Below are positions 15,751 to 24,727 of a stretch of 64,000 nucleotides of DNA, in pieces. This DNA is from Simonsiella muelleri ATCC 29453 (GTDB lineage: Bacteria > Pseudomonadota > Gammaproteobacteria > Burkholderiales > Neisseriaceae): assembly GCF_002951835.1 (NCBI RefSeq), contig NZ_CP019448.1:248001-312000 (forward strand). The letters run 5' to 3'. Numbering within the stretch: position 1 is the stretch's first letter; the number at the start of each line of letters is the position of its first letter. The translations under genes and the position numbers were made by a program. Below the pieces are notes generated by a model. The model made no database searches. It was given only the letters and a program-made list of their open reading frames with translations, and was not told where the DNA came from.

Positions 15751-17103
15751 ATGGAAAACCAAAAAAGCTGCAATAAGGCAAAAGCCTTGCTGGACTGGGT
15801 GGACGCACGTTTCCCCCTGACTAAAATGTACAACGAACACGTTGGACAATATTACGCACCAAAAAACTTTAATTTTTGGTATTTCTTTGGTTCATTGGCC
15901 TTACTGGTACTTGTGATTCAAATCGTGAGTGGCATTTTCTTGACCATGAACTTCAAACCTGATGGCACAACTAATGCTCAAAATCTGCCTGTTGCTTTTG
16001 CAGCAGTGGAATACATTATGCGTGATGTATCAGGTGGTTGGATTATTCGCTATATGCATTCAACAGGTGCATCATCGTTTTTCATTGTGGTTTATTTGCA
16101 TATGTTCCGTGGATTGATTTACGGTTCATACAAAAAACCGCGTGAATTGGTGTGGGTATTTGGTTCGTTGATTTTTTTGGCATTGATGGCAGAAGCGTTT
16201 ATGGGCTATTTGTTGCCTTGGGGTCAGATGTCGTTTTGGGGCGCACAAGTGATTATTAACTTGTTTGGTGCGATTCCTGTTATTGGTCCAGACTTATCTA
16301 CTTGGATTCGTGGTGATTTTAACGTATCTGATGCAACTTTAAATCGTTTCTTTGCATTGCACGTTATCGCTGTTCCTTTGGTGTTGATTGGATTGGTCGC
16401 AGCACACTTGATTGCTTTGCACGAAGTGGGTTCAAATAATCCAGATGGTGTGGAAATCAAAAAACTAAAAGATTCCAACGGTATTCCATTGGACGGTATT
16501 CCGTTCCATCCTTATTACACCGTTAAAGATATTTTGGGTGTGGTGGTATTTTTGATTTTCTTCTGTGGCGTGATGTTTTTCGCGCCTGAAGGTGGCGGTT
16601 ATTTCTTGGAAAAACCGAACTTTGACCCAGCTAACCCAATGGTTACGCCACCGCATATCGCGCCAGTATGGTATTTCACACCATTTTATGCGATTTTGCG
16701 TGCTATTCCATCGTTTGCGGGTACACAAGTTTGGGGCGTATTGGGCATGGGGGGCGCGGTGGTACTGATTGCATTGTTGCCATGGCTTGACCGTTCACCA
16801 ACTAAATCAGTGCGTTATCGCGGTCCTATTTTCAAAACCATGTTGGTGTTATTCATTATTTCTTTCATTGGTTTAGGTATTTTGGGTGCAATGGTGGCGA
16901 CCGATTTGCGTACTTGGGTAGCGCGTGCTTTATCTGTGATTTACTTTGCCTTTTTCTTGTTGATGCCAATTTACACGAAATTAGACCGCGATAAATCCGT
17001 TCCAGAACGTGTAACCATGGGTACGAACAAACAAAAAATCATGTTCTTTGTGTATGTTGCGATTACTTTAATCGGCGCATACTTGTTTGCAACCAATATT
17101 TAA
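15751..17103 (+). CDS. petB: Cytochrome b of the bc1 complex
   Basis: The 450-residue membrane core of the bc1 complex, binding hemes bL and bH and both quinol sites. Eight membrane helices can be followed. Heme-ligand histidines sit in RYMHSTGASSFFIVVYLHMFRG and FFALHVIAVPLVLIGLVAAHLIALHE; the Qo-site PEWY-type segment appears as PVWYFTPFYAILRAIPS. GGGGAAC precedes ATG 15751. Translated between petA and petC in one operon. Confidence 0.97.
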   Translation: MENQKSCNKAKALLDWVDARFPLTKMYNEHVGQYYAPKNFNFWYFFGSLALLVLVIQIVSGIFLTMNFKPDGTTNAQNLPVAFAAVEYIMRDVSGGWIIRYMHSTGASSFFIVVYLHMFRGLIYGSYKKPRELVWVFGSLIFLALMAEAFMGYLLPWGQMSFWGAQVIINLFGAIPVIGPDLSTWIRGDFNVSDATLNRFFALHVIAVPLVLIGLVAAHLIALHEVGSNNPDGVEIKKLKDSNGIPLDGIPFHPYYTVKDILGVVVFLIFFCGVMFFAPEGGGYFLEKPNFDPANPMVTPPHIAPVWYFTPFYAILRAIPSFAGTQVWGVLGMGGAVVLIALLPWLDRSPTKSVRYRGPIFKTMLVLFIISFIGLGILGAMVATDLRTWVARALSVIYFAFFLLMPIYTKLDRDKSVPERVTMGTNKQKIMFFVYVAITLIGAYLFATNI

Positions 17104-17116
17104 AGGCAGCCTGAAA

Positions 17117-17896
17117 ATGAAAAAAGCATTGAAAAATACTCTTGCTGCATTATTAGTGGCAGCACCCATGGGCGTGGCGGTTGCCAATACCGCACATTAT
17201 GAACACGTTGAATTGGATCCACGCAACCAAGTGAGCTTGCAACGTGGCGCACAGATTTTTGTGAATAACTGTTTGTCTTGCCATTCAGCATCTGCGATGC
17301 GCTATAACCGTTTACAAGACATCGGTTTGACGGAAGATGAAATCAAGAAAAATCTGATGTTTACCACCGATAAAGTAGGCGATGTCATGCAAGCACACAT
17401 GGCTCCAGCCGATGCGAAAAAATGGTTTGGTACTGTGCCACCTGATTTGACATTGATTGCTCGTTCACGTGGTGCGGATTATATTTATGCTTATTTGCGC
17501 GGTTTCTACAAAGACCCAACGCGCCCAACTGGTTGGAATAATACCGTATTACCAAATGCCGCGATGCCACACGTTCTGTGGGAACAACAAGGTGTGCAAG
17601 CCGTGAAATTGGATAAAGATGGTAAACCTGTTGTGCATGAAGAACACGGTGTGAAAACACCTCAATTGGAGTGGGAAAGCACAGGTAAATTAACGCGCAT
17701 GACCAAAGAAGGCGACATCATTACCAACGATTATGATGAATATGTGCGTGATTTGACTAATTTTATGGCGTACATGGCAGAACCTGCACAAGTACAACGT
17801 AAGCAAATTGGCTATCTTGTGTTGTTATTCCTGATTGCTGTGATGCTGCCGTTGGCATATTTCTTGAAAAAAGAATTCTGGAAAGACGTGCATTAA
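17117..17896 (+). CDS. petC: Cytochrome c1
   Basis: The c-type heme subunit of the bc1 complex. The 259-residue form has a signal peptide (MKKALKNTLAALLVAAPMGVAVA), the heme motif CLSCH followed by SASAMRYNR, the axial methionine region near NAAMPHVLW, and a C-terminal anchor IGYLVLLFLIAVMLPLAYFLKK. The frame is open back to 17087, but ATG 17117 starts a proper signal peptide. Only 13 bp separate it from petB, and these are a DUS (AGGCAGCCTGAA) whose AAGG gives the ribosome site. Confidence 0.96.
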   Translation: MKKALKNTLAALLVAAPMGVAVANTAHYEHVELDPRNQVSLQRGAQIFVNNCLSCHSASAMRYNRLQDIGLTEDEIKKNLMFTTDKVGDVMQAHMAPADAKKWFGTVPPDLTLIARSRGADYIYAYLRGFYKDPTRPTGWNNTVLPNAAMPHVLWEQQGVQAVKLDKDGKPVVHEEHGVKTPQLEWESTGKLTRMTKEGDIITNDYDEYVRDLTNFMAYMAEPAQVQRKQIGYLVLLFLIAVMLPLAYFLKKEFWKDVH

Positions 17897-17903
17897 CCAT
17901 AGA

Positions 17904-17938
17904 AAAAGGCTGCCTGAAAGCGTTTCAGGCAGCCTTTT
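17904..17938 (+). terminator. DUS-pair terminator of petABC
   Basis: AAAAGGCTGCCTGAAA (17904-17919) and its exact complement (17923-17938) form a 16-bp stem with a 3-base loop and a T-rich tail. Two inverted DUS copies make the hairpin, a common arrangement for terminators in Neisseria. Confidence 0.88.
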
Positions 17939-17962
17939 GTTTTTGATTTGATGGAGAAAGTT

Positions 17963-18496
17963 ATGTTTTATGCAACACAAACATTGGCAATTGTCATTGA
18001 TATTCAGCAACGCCTTGTGCCTGCGATGTTAAACAGTAGAACATTTGTGAATAAATCATGTCAAATGATTAAGGGTTTGAATATTTTGAATATTCCTGTT
18101 ATTTTAACCGAACAATACCCCAGAGGTTTGGGAAATACGGTTGCAGATGTGCAAATTCTTTCTGGCGAATGGGTATTTGAAAAAACACAGTTTTCAGCAC
18201 TGACTCCCGAAGTGCAAACGTTGATTTCAAGAAAAAAACCAAAAAATATCATTGTATTGGGTTGTGAATCACACGTTTGCGTGTTGCAAACAGTGTTGGC
18301 GTTACGCGAACAAAATTTAAATGTGTATATTCCACAAGAGTGCATTGCATCGCGAACACAGGAAAATAAAAATAACGGTTTGCAGCAGATGCAGGCGGCT
18401 GGCGCAATCGTCTCGAATATTGAAAGTATTTTGTTTCAATTATTGGGTGATGCCAAACACCCTAAATTTAAAGAAATTTCTAAATTAATTCAATAG
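17963..18496 (+). CDS. Isochorismatase-family cysteine hydrolase
   Basis: A 177-residue protein of the isochorismatase/YcaC-like fold. The triad is visible: aspartate in AIVIDIQQRLVP (about residue 13), a lysine in the middle part (KTQFSALTPE region) and the cysteine in VLGCESHVCVLQTV (about residue 103). These enzymes cleave amide or ether bonds in small molecules; the substrate is unknown. ATG 17963 is 6 bases after GGAG, so it is preferred to 17951. It follows the petABC terminator and precedes an acetyltransferase gene by about 30 bp. Confidence 0.8.
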   Translation: MFYATQTLAIVIDIQQRLVPAMLNSRTFVNKSCQMIKGLNILNIPVILTEQYPRGLGNTVADVQILSGEWVFEKTQFSALTPEVQTLISRKKPKNIIVLGCESHVCVLQTVLALREQNLNVYIPQECIASRTQENKNNGLQQMQAAGAIVSNIESILFQLLGDAKHPKFKEISKLIQ

Positions 18497-18525
18497 ATTG
18501 TTTTCACCTTGCATGGAAGAAAGTG

Positions 18526-19038
18526 ATGGCAATGAACCACATTATTCGTTTGGCAACACATGAAGATTTAGCACAAATCGTTGAAATTTATAACAGTACG
18601 GTTGCGAGTCGGCAGTCCACTGCTGATTTGGAACCCGTGAGCGTGGCGAGTCGTGAAGCGTGGTTTCAGGCACATCAAAAGCCAAATCGTCCTATTTATG
18701 TTTTAGCAAATCAGCTGGACAATAGCGTTTTGGCTTGGGCAAGTTTCAGCGATTATTATGCGCGCATGGCGTATGATATGACTGCGGAAATCAGTTTGTA
18801 TGTACGCCATGACAGTCGTGGTGTGGGGACGGGCAAAGATTTGTTAGCATATATGTTGATGAAAGCCCCGAGTTTGCACATTAAAAATGTGGTTGGCGTG
18901 ATTTTTGCGCATAATCATGCCAGTTTGCATTTGTTTGCGAAATTTGGTTTTGTGGAGTGGGGCAGGCTGCCTGAAGTATGCGATATGGGGAATATGCTGG
19001 CGGACGTGGTGATTTTAGGGAAGAGAATTAAAGCGTGA
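18526..19038 (+). CDS. GNAT-family N-acetyltransferase (phosphinothricin acetyltransferase-like)
   Basis: A 170-residue GNAT protein. The start IIRLATHEDLAQIVEIYN, the acetyl-CoA loop DSRGVGTGKDLL and the late NHASLHLFAKFGFVEWG fit the Pat/YncA branch, which acetylates phosphinothricin-like or methionine-sulfoximine substrates. Of three candidate starts, ATG 18526 has the best spacing from GGAAG. The TGA stop overlaps the ATG of tadA (TGATG), so the two genes are translationally coupled. Confidence 0.8.
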   Translation: MAMNHIIRLATHEDLAQIVEIYNSTVASRQSTADLEPVSVASREAWFQAHQKPNRPIYVLANQLDNSVLAWASFSDYYARMAYDMTAEISLYVRHDSRGVGTGKDLLAYMLMKAPSLHIKNVVGVIFAHNHASLHLFAKFGFVEWGRLPEVCDMGNMLADVVILGKRIKA

Positions 19039-19757
19039 TGAAATTGACGACACCACCACTTGCGCCAAAAGTGGTTGAAAAATTGGCACAATGGGGTATT
19101 TTGAGTGTGGCAGATTTATGCGAATTAAATCCATGCCACGCTTTTTTATTGCTCAAACAAAGCGGTTTGACCGTTACCAAAAGCGTATTTTGGCAATTGG
19201 TTGCGCTGTGTGAACAAACCCAAATCGCCCATTTATCGCTTAAACAACGCACCAATTGGCAAGAAAAATTAAATTCATATCCACCTGTTGCCTTGTTTCC
19301 GACCGATGAACACATGGCGGAAAATATGCGCGTGGCGTTGGCACAAGCGCGTTTGGCGGCGCAAATTGGTGAGATTCCCGTTGGCGCAATTTTATTGCAT
19401 CAAGGAAAAATCATTGCACAAGCACATAATCTTTGCGTGGCAGGGCATTCGGTTTGCCAGCATGCGGAAATTCAAGTGATTGAACAAGCTGGGAAAATTT
19501 TGCAAAATTACCGTCTGGATGAATGCGATTTGTATGTAACGCTCGAGCCGTGCGCGATGTGTGCGGGAGCGATTGTACAGGCGCGGATTCGTCGTTTGAT
19601 TTTTGCTGCGCCTGAACCGAAAATGGGCGCAGCTGGCAGCGTGTTAAATATTTTTGCAAACAAGCGGTTAAATTCACATACTGCCGTTAAGTCGGGTATT
19701 TTGGCAGACGAGAGTAAAGCCATTTTGCAGCAGTTTTTTCAGCAAAAACGCAAATAA
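19038..19757 (+). CDS. tadA: tRNA-specific adenosine deaminase TadA with N-terminal extension
   Basis: Converts A34 to inosine in tRNA-Arg(ACG). The zinc-binding catalytic motifs are in CQHAEIQVIEQAG and LEPCAMCAGAIVQ. The catalytic domain covers about residues 90-239. The first 85 residues form an extra domain (PLAPKVVEKLAQWGILSVADLCELNP) reminiscent of a helix-hairpin or TfoX C-terminal fold; E. coli TadA lacks it, and I recall similar-length homologues in Neisseria. ATG 19038 overlaps the previous stop. Confidence 0.92.
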   Translation: MKLTTPPLAPKVVEKLAQWGILSVADLCELNPCHAFLLLKQSGLTVTKSVFWQLVALCEQTQIAHLSLKQRTNWQEKLNSYPPVALFPTDEHMAENMRVALAQARLAAQIGEIPVGAILLHQGKIIAQAHNLCVAGHSVCQHAEIQVIEQAGKILQNYRLDECDLYVTLEPCAMCAGAIVQARIRRLIFAAPEPKMGAAGSVLNIFANKRLNSHTAVKSGILADESKAILQQFFQQKRK

Positions 19758-19781
19758 TTTTTCAGGCTGCCTGAATAATTA

Positions 19782-19942
19782 GAACCTGTATTCACAGCCA
19801 AGCGCGATGTCTTTTTGCCTCATTTAGCACGCTTGCTGCGTTGAATTTCACGCTAATAGGAACGCTATTAGCGTGAAATTCGCCTGACATTCGTACCAAC
19901 TGGAACAAAAATCCATTTTACGTTGGCTATGAATACAGGTTC
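19782..19942. repeat. Complete MITE-A copy
   Basis: A 161-bp element with ends GAACCTGTATTCACAGCCAA and its inverted counterpart TTGGCTATGAATACAGGTTC. The 3-bp duplication TTA flanks it (19779-19781, 19943-19945). Inside is a 17-bp perfect stem (GAATTTCACGCTAATAG, 5-base loop, complement). No coding frame. The right TTA is the reverse-strand stop codon of the adjacent HTH gene. Confidence 0.85.
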
Positions 19943-20344
19943 TTATTTTTGATTCTTTTCCAATATGGCAACAAGTTTTTTAAGTGCTTCCAATTCATTG
20001 TCTTTTTGCGCAATAATTTCATCTTTAAGTTGAATAATCTGGTTTAATTTTTCAATTTCTGAAAAATGATTGATATATTGTGTTGTACCGTAATAATTTG
20101 CGCCCATGTAATCACATTTTTCATTCATAAAAAAGACAACGCCTTTGTCTTGCGTTGTCATCAATTCCACGACATCAATGTTAAATAATTGAGCAATCTG
20201 CGTTAATTTTCCCAAATGCAATTTGGTTTCACCGCGTTCAATTTTCGCATAACCGTTTAATGACATATTAAGCCGTTGTGCCATTTCTTCTTGCGACCAG
20301 CGATTACTTTCGCGTAATAACCGAATATTGTCTTGAACACTCAT
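19943..20344 (-). CDS. XRE-family regulator with C-terminal coiled coil
   Basis: A 133-residue protein. Residues 1-65 form an XRE-type HTH (NRWSQEEMAQRLNMSLNGYA, KIERGETKLHLGKLTQIAQLF). Residues 95-133 are a predicted coiled coil (EIEKLNQIIQLKDEIIAQKD, LEALKKLVAILEKNQK) that probably dimerises it. Targets are unknown. Its stop codon TAA is exactly the target-site duplication of the MITE-A copy. Confidence 0.8.
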   Translation of the reverse strand: MSVQDNIRLLRESNRWSQEEMAQRLNMSLNGYAKIERGETKLHLGKLTQIAQLFNIDVVELMTTQDKGVVFFMNEKCDYMGANYYGTTQYINHFSEIEKLNQIIQLKDEIIAQKDNELEALKKLVAILEKNQK

Positions 20345-20477
20345 TTTTGATACTCACAAAAAAGGAGATTTTTACCACAAATTAGGTAAAAAATGCACAT
20401 TGTTTGTTGCTGGTTAGTCAATTATTTACATTTTAAAATAGCATCTTTACTTGATTTTTCATTTTACGGAGAGAGAT

Positions 20478-21065
20478 ATGCGTCAATTTTTAATGATTTT
20501 ACCTATTGTGTGCGCTCTGGCGGCTTGCGCCAGTAATGGTGATGGTGCTGGCGTAATTGAAACACCCGATGGCGATAAATATAATTTGAGTATCAGTCCC
20601 AAAGGTTGGGTAACGGTTGAAACCAGTACAGGTCGCGCAACTGGTTACAATCAGAATGATTCATTCTATGGTGCGTGGGTTGATGACAGCAAACAAATGA
20701 CTGAATTAAAGTATCAAGGCAATGAAGCCACGAATATTCCAAAAAGTGGTACAGCTACTTATTATGGTAATGTGGTGCGTGTGGATGGAGCGGGCGAAAT
20801 TTACAACGCAGGCAAAAGCCGATTAAACGTTGATTTTGGTAATAAAGTGGTTGATGGAAAATTAGAAATGTCAGGGGCGCGTGATGTTACCTTAGAAAAA
20901 GGCAATTTGCATGGCGCGAAATTTTCAGGTCAAGCCACTATGTTGTGGAACAGTGGCGGCACTTATCGAGGTACATTAATGGGTAATGGCGCAACTGAAG
21001 CGGCTGGTGTTGTGGATTTCAATGATTCTACTTTGAATGCAGCATTTGGTGGTAAACGTTACTAA
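20478..21065 (+). CDS. TbpB-like beta-barrel surface lipoprotein (small)
   Basis: A 195-residue lipoprotein with lipobox LAAC (MRQFLMILPIVCALAAC) and a glycine-rich start after the cysteine. The rest alternates polar and hydrophobic residues in about eight short strands ending DFNDSTLNAAFGGKRY. Repeated G-x-A-x-(F/L) and NVDFGNKVVDGKLE resemble the small barrels of TbpB-like or factor-H-binding-like lipoproteins. ATG 20478 follows GGAGAG; the longer frame from 20451 lacks this. Surface exposure via Slam is possible but unproven. Confidence 0.65.
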   Translation: MRQFLMILPIVCALAACASNGDGAGVIETPDGDKYNLSISPKGWVTVETSTGRATGYNQNDSFYGAWVDDSKQMTELKYQGNEATNIPKSGTATYYGNVVRVDGAGEIYNAGKSRLNVDFGNKVVDGKLEMSGARDVTLEKGNLHGAKFSGQATMLWNSGGTYRGTLMGNGATEAAGVVDFNDSTLNAAFGGKRY

Positions 21066-21088
21066 AGATTGATTGAGGTATGGATATT

Positions 21089-21370
21089 ATGAATAAAAAA
21101 ATGGTCGTGTGCTTGACTTTTGTGTTGTCTGCTTGCGTGGTGCAGCCACCCAGTGTATCTAGCAATGTAATAGAATCCAGTTCTGCTGGTTCATTGATTA
21201 GTATCAATACTGAATATTGTGGTGCTGCCTGTACGGATTTGGCATTGAAAAAAGCAAAAGAAGTTTGTCCTAAAGGTTTTGTGATTAAAAATCAAGTAGG
21301 TGGGGTAACAGGTAATTCGCAAGTCGCTTATATGAAAGATGTGAATATGGTCGTTCGTTGCGAAAACTAA
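21089..21370 (+). CDS. Small cysteine-containing lipoprotein
   Basis: A 93-residue lipoprotein (lipobox LSAC at MNKKMVVCLTFVLSAC). The mature part has four cysteines (YCGAACTDLAL, AKEVCPKG, VVRC) that could form two disulfides. I do not recognise the family. GAGG precedes ATG 21089. It follows the barrel-lipoprotein gene by 23 bp and is probably cotranscribed. Its stop TAA is the left target duplication of a MITE-A copy. Confidence 0.65.
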   Translation: MNKKMVVCLTFVLSACVVQPPSVSSNVIESSSAGSLISINTEYCGAACTDLALKKAKEVCPKGFVIKNQVGGVTGNSQVAYMKDVNMVVRCEN

Positions 21371-21476
21371 GAACCTGTATTCACAGCCAAGTGCGATGTC
21401 TTTTTGCCACATTTAGCACGCCTGCTGCGTTGAATTTCACGCCAATAGGAACGCCTATTAGTATGAACACAGGTTC
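21371..21476. repeat. MITE-A copy, shortened
   Basis: A 106-bp copy with GAACCTGTATTCACAGCCAA at the left end and the inverted ACACAGGTTC at the right, flanked by TAA (21368-21370 and 21477-21479). It lacks part of the arm after the central hairpin present in the 161-bp copy. It directly abuts the lipoprotein stop codon. Confidence 0.8.
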
Positions 21477-21490
21477 TAATTTTTCAGGCT

Positions 21491-21664
21491 GAAACCTTTG
21501 CAAAACTATCCGTCGTCATTACCGCGTAGGCGGTAATCCATTTTCAATCTTAAATGGATTTTTAATCAATCAAATAAAATCAGTTATCTAAATTTTGCTA
21601 TTAGATTCCCGCATTCGCTGGAATGACGAGATTTAGGTTAATTTTTGGGTTTTGCAAAGGTTTC
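21491..21664. repeat. MITE-B copy with dRS3-like inner repeats
   Basis: GAAACCTTTGCAAAAC at 21491 pairs with the inverted GTTTTGCAAAGGTTTC ending at 21664. Inside, CGTCATTACCGCGTAGGCGG and, near the other end, GATTCCCGCATTCGCTGG plus AATGACGA resemble the dRS3/NIME repeats of meningococci. Both outer ends run into DUS-like bases (AGGCTGAAACC, GGTTTCAGGCTGCCTGAAA). Confidence 0.65.
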
Positions 21665-21744
21665 AGGCTGCCTGAAAGATTACTTTGTTAATTAACGGAT
21701 AAAATCACAATTTATCCGTTTTGTAAAATGTTAAAAGTTAAAAC

Positions 21745-22440
21745 TTAATCAATCTCAGTTGTATCGCCATATTGCCCAATGATTTCACAATTGGTCGCTT
21801 CGGCTTGGCATTTGGCAAGTAATTGTTTAAATTCAGGTTGCTGTTGTGAAAATAAATGGTATTTATCTTCACGAGTTGTCCAATATACAGCGTATTGACC
21901 GTTGCTTTTTTGACCACGCAAAATCGCAATTAAATTTTCGCCCAAATTTTCGGTTTTTTTGACGACTTGGCAATCGCTTTTTTTGCCGTATTTTTTGATG
22001 ATTTTTCTTACAACATCATGGTTATAACTTTGGGTGTTCAGATGATTGATTTTGTTAAGGCAAGATGCAAGGGCAAAATCATCTATGCCCCACGTCATGG
22101 ATTGGTTGAAACTTGCATCGTCCCATGAATAAGAAGCCACACCCACCACACCTGTGCTAGGGCTTAACGCCACCGCAATATCGCTTTGCCCCCGCAAAAC
22201 AGTCGGGTCGGGTTCACGAGAAGGGGTGTAACCACCACTATCAGCGGTACAGACTTTATTAAATACCATATCCATTCTGCCAGTTACTGAGTTGGGTATG
22301 CCACATAAATCGCCACCCAAATCTACACCGCCTTGACAAGTACAACCTGCCATAGCCGATTGACTGACCGCCAATCCACCAAACGCACCGATAGCCAATA
22401 GGCTTGATAACGCAAATTGTGTTAAAGAAAGTTTTTTCAT
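21745..22440 (-). CDS. Secreted DUF4189-like protein
   Basis: A 231-residue exported protein. The signal peptide is cleaved about at SAMAG. The mature part has CTCQGG, a mid-region ALSPSTGVVGVASYSWDDAS and ASCLNKI that fits the DUF4189 pattern (calcium- or surface-associated domain of unknown role), and six or more cysteines. GGAGC lies before the start. It stands alone between a MITE-B copy and an IS block. Confidence 0.6.
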   Translation of the reverse strand: MKKLSLTQFALSSLLAIGAFGGLAVSQSAMAGCTCQGGVDLGGDLCGIPNSVTGRMDMVFNKVCTADSGGYTPSREPDPTVLRGQSDIAVALSPSTGVVGVASYSWDDASFNQSMTWGIDDFALASCLNKINHLNTQSYNHDVVRKIIKKYGKKSDCQVVKKTENLGENLIAILRGQKSNGQYAVYWTTREDKYHLFSQQQPEFKQLLAKCQAEATNCEIIGQYGDTTEID

Positions 22441-22716
22441 GGGATTGCTCCTGCTTGTTAAAAAAATGGTTGTAGCTTGGGCAAAAAAATAACACCCAAC
22501 ATTTTAAAATGAATTTTATTTGACAAATGTTTTATCATTCATTTATTACAGACCTTTAATATATTGGTTACAACCAATTATCAGTGTATTTTAACAAACA
22601 AAACTTGACACTTAACAATGTTTACCATTTATCTAATAAATTGTGAAGTTTAAGTTTATTTTTATCAATAGGACTTACGCAAACACAACCGAAGGCGACT
22701 TCAATTGCTCTCGCAA

Positions 22717-23700
22717 CTAATTGCTAAGTAAGCCATATTTAACTTGATACAACGTTTGTTTTAACTTTCTTGCTTGTCTAGCTAACTGAACCCAAACAAG
22801 CATACAACAACAAATATGATTATGCTGAATACGAGCTTTACGACACTGATTGTTTTCAATTCCAGTTAATTGCTTGATTTCACGATGAAACTGCTCAATC
22901 TTCCAGCGGATGGTAAACACATTTCGTGTGTCATCTGATGAATCTTGAGTGGTGTCATTGGCGACAATCCAGTCCGTGCGGTTGTCATTCACCGCAACCC
23001 GAAACAGTTGCACTTTGTAGTCTTTGGGAAAGCCATGTATTTTAATCAGCTTGCCATTTTGTTGTTCTGTGTCAGTCCAATTTAAGTCACTAACCGCTTT
23101 GTAAGGATTTAAGCCTTTTGAATCATCAACTTTACGGTTTGACTTTAAAGGACAGTAATAGATTTTTTGTAAGTTATCGATGTAAAGCATGATGTCTTTG
23201 AGTAGCATACCATGTGTCCATGAGTACATATTTGAATTGAAGTTGTTTTTGTTCAATACTGTGTTTTAGCATGTCCTTTAAATGGTCAAGTTTACTTTTG
23301 CCATCCGTATTTTTGTCATAGGTACGGTAGTCAATGAGCCAATATTGCTGCGTCTTTGGGTTGACATAAATACAGTTAACGATACAGATGCCCTTGATGA
23401 TGCGATGGGCATTGCCACTATATTGACGGTTAACCAGTTCGATTTTATGGCTGTGATTCTTGTCTAAAATACTGTCGTCAAAGATGAGTATGCCTTCGTT
23501 ATCTGGTACGATGTCTTGTTTGACTTTCTCCCATACTAGCTTGGGTGTGAGCTTGTCATCTCGAAGATACCGATTAATGCGGTCGTGGCTTATTTCTTCA
23601 GGATGATGCTCGGCATAGTGGGTAAGCGTGTAGTTATTTTGGCTTACCAGTAAGTTAAGTATTGGCAGTAGTCTAGTCGGGTGATGGCTTTTGCTTGCAT
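22717..23700 (-). pseudogene. IS4-like DDE transposase, two frameshifts
   Basis: From ATG 23700 the frame starts MQAKAITRL, is lost by a 5-bp tandem duplication (GACTAGACTA), and continues in another frame through FDDSILDKNHSHKIELVNRQ and YSGNAHRIIKG. A 1-bp insertion near 23236 (GCTACTCAAAGAC) shifts it again into the segment ending QVKYGLLSN at 22717. FDDS and a later E in KIEQFHREIKQLTG are likely catalytic. The family is IS4/IS701-like; the exact group is uncertain. Confidence 0.75.
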
Positions 23701-23731
23701 CCTTTTATGCTACTATATTTTAATCCGCTTA

Positions 23732-24727
23732 ACGCCATTCTCAACACCCAATTAACCCAGCAAATTGAGTAATTGGGTGTTGAATTTGTTGATTCAGTAA
23801 ACAGCAAAAATTATGCGATAAAATTTTCCGAATAAAACGGTTAGATTGGTGAAACAGATTTTTTGTACGAACTATTTCCATGTTAAATCTCTCTGTTAAT
23901 TGACCAATAACTGTTTCAATTATACGGCGGCTATTTTTTAGCCATTTGAGAAATTGAGGACTTCTGTCATCTTTCATATTGCTACGATAAGGTGTTTGTA
24001 AATTAATATGGCTTTGTTTCATTTCATCTTTTAATTCAGAACTTAAATACCCTTTGTCCGCACCAACAAATCCTGTTTTGCCTTCTAAAAGTTCAGGTAA
24101 TACCTGCCGTTCATCAACATTGGCAGCTGTAAAAGTAAAGGCTTTAATCATACCTGAGCGAGTAATCAAAAGATGACCTTTAAAACCATAATAGGTCTCT
24201 TTTTTGGAAGCGCAATAACCGAACGTCGCATATGCACGAAAATTTTGATGGCGTTTAGCTCGGGCAAATTTACAGACTGCAATAGGAAAGGCATCTGCAT
24301 AATACTCTGCTTGCTCACACCAATTTGCAGTGATTTTTTGATGCATTTGTTGTTTAACCCAATACAAATTGGCACATTGTTTGGCAAAATTAGGGTAAGA
24401 GCCTAAATTGGGAAACCAATTTTGCCAATGTTGTTTGAAATATTGCCAAATTTTTTTATCGGTATCCATACCGAGAAATTCGCCAACAATTTCCATACAA
24501 ATCAGTTCACAATCTGAAAGTTTGGGTGCAAAGCCACCTTGTCTTAATGGTTTTTGAACGAGCTGATTGTATAAAGCATCTACCATTAGATACGTTTTAA
24601 TGATAAATTCGTCTTGGGGCATAACTGTCTCTCTTTCGGATTATCTTGACGGGTATCTTTAAGAGTGGGGTTATGCCCCTTTTTATTCAATTGCCATATC
24701 TTAATTAGATAGAGTTGAGAATGGCGT
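23732..24727 (-). mobile_element. IS982-family insertion sequence
   Basis: A 996-bp element with ends ACGCCATTCTCAAC and GTTGAGAATGGCGT and a 7-bp target duplication CCGCTTA (23725-23731 and 24728-24734), which fits the IS982 family. It sits just upstream of the transposase start of the older IS. It carries one intact transposase gene and may still be active. Confidence 0.88.
23741..24622 (-). CDS. IS982-family transposase
   Basis: A 293-residue DDE transposase that looks intact. Family landmarks: LSDCELICMEIVGEFLGMDT, the catalytic aspartate in YYADAFPIAVC, GYCASKKETYYGFKGHLLIT, the second aspartate in VGADKGYLSSEL and the glutamate in SRRIIETVIGQLTERF. A strong AGAGAG ribosome region precedes ATG 24622. 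It supplies transposition of the surrounding 996-bp element. Confidence 0.92.
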   Translation of the reverse strand: MPQDEFIIKTYLMVDALYNQLVQKPLRQGGFAPKLSDCELICMEIVGEFLGMDTDKKIWQYFKQHWQNWFPNLGSYPNFAKQCANLYWVKQQMHQKITANWCEQAEYYADAFPIAVCKFARAKRHQNFRAYATFGYCASKKETYYGFKGHLLITRSGMIKAFTFTAANVDERQVLPELLEGKTGFVGADKGYLSSELKDEMKQSHINLQTPYRSNMKDDRSPQFLKWLKNSRRIIETVIGQLTERFNMEIVRTKNLFHQSNRFIRKILSHNFCCLLNQQIQHPITQFAGLIGC

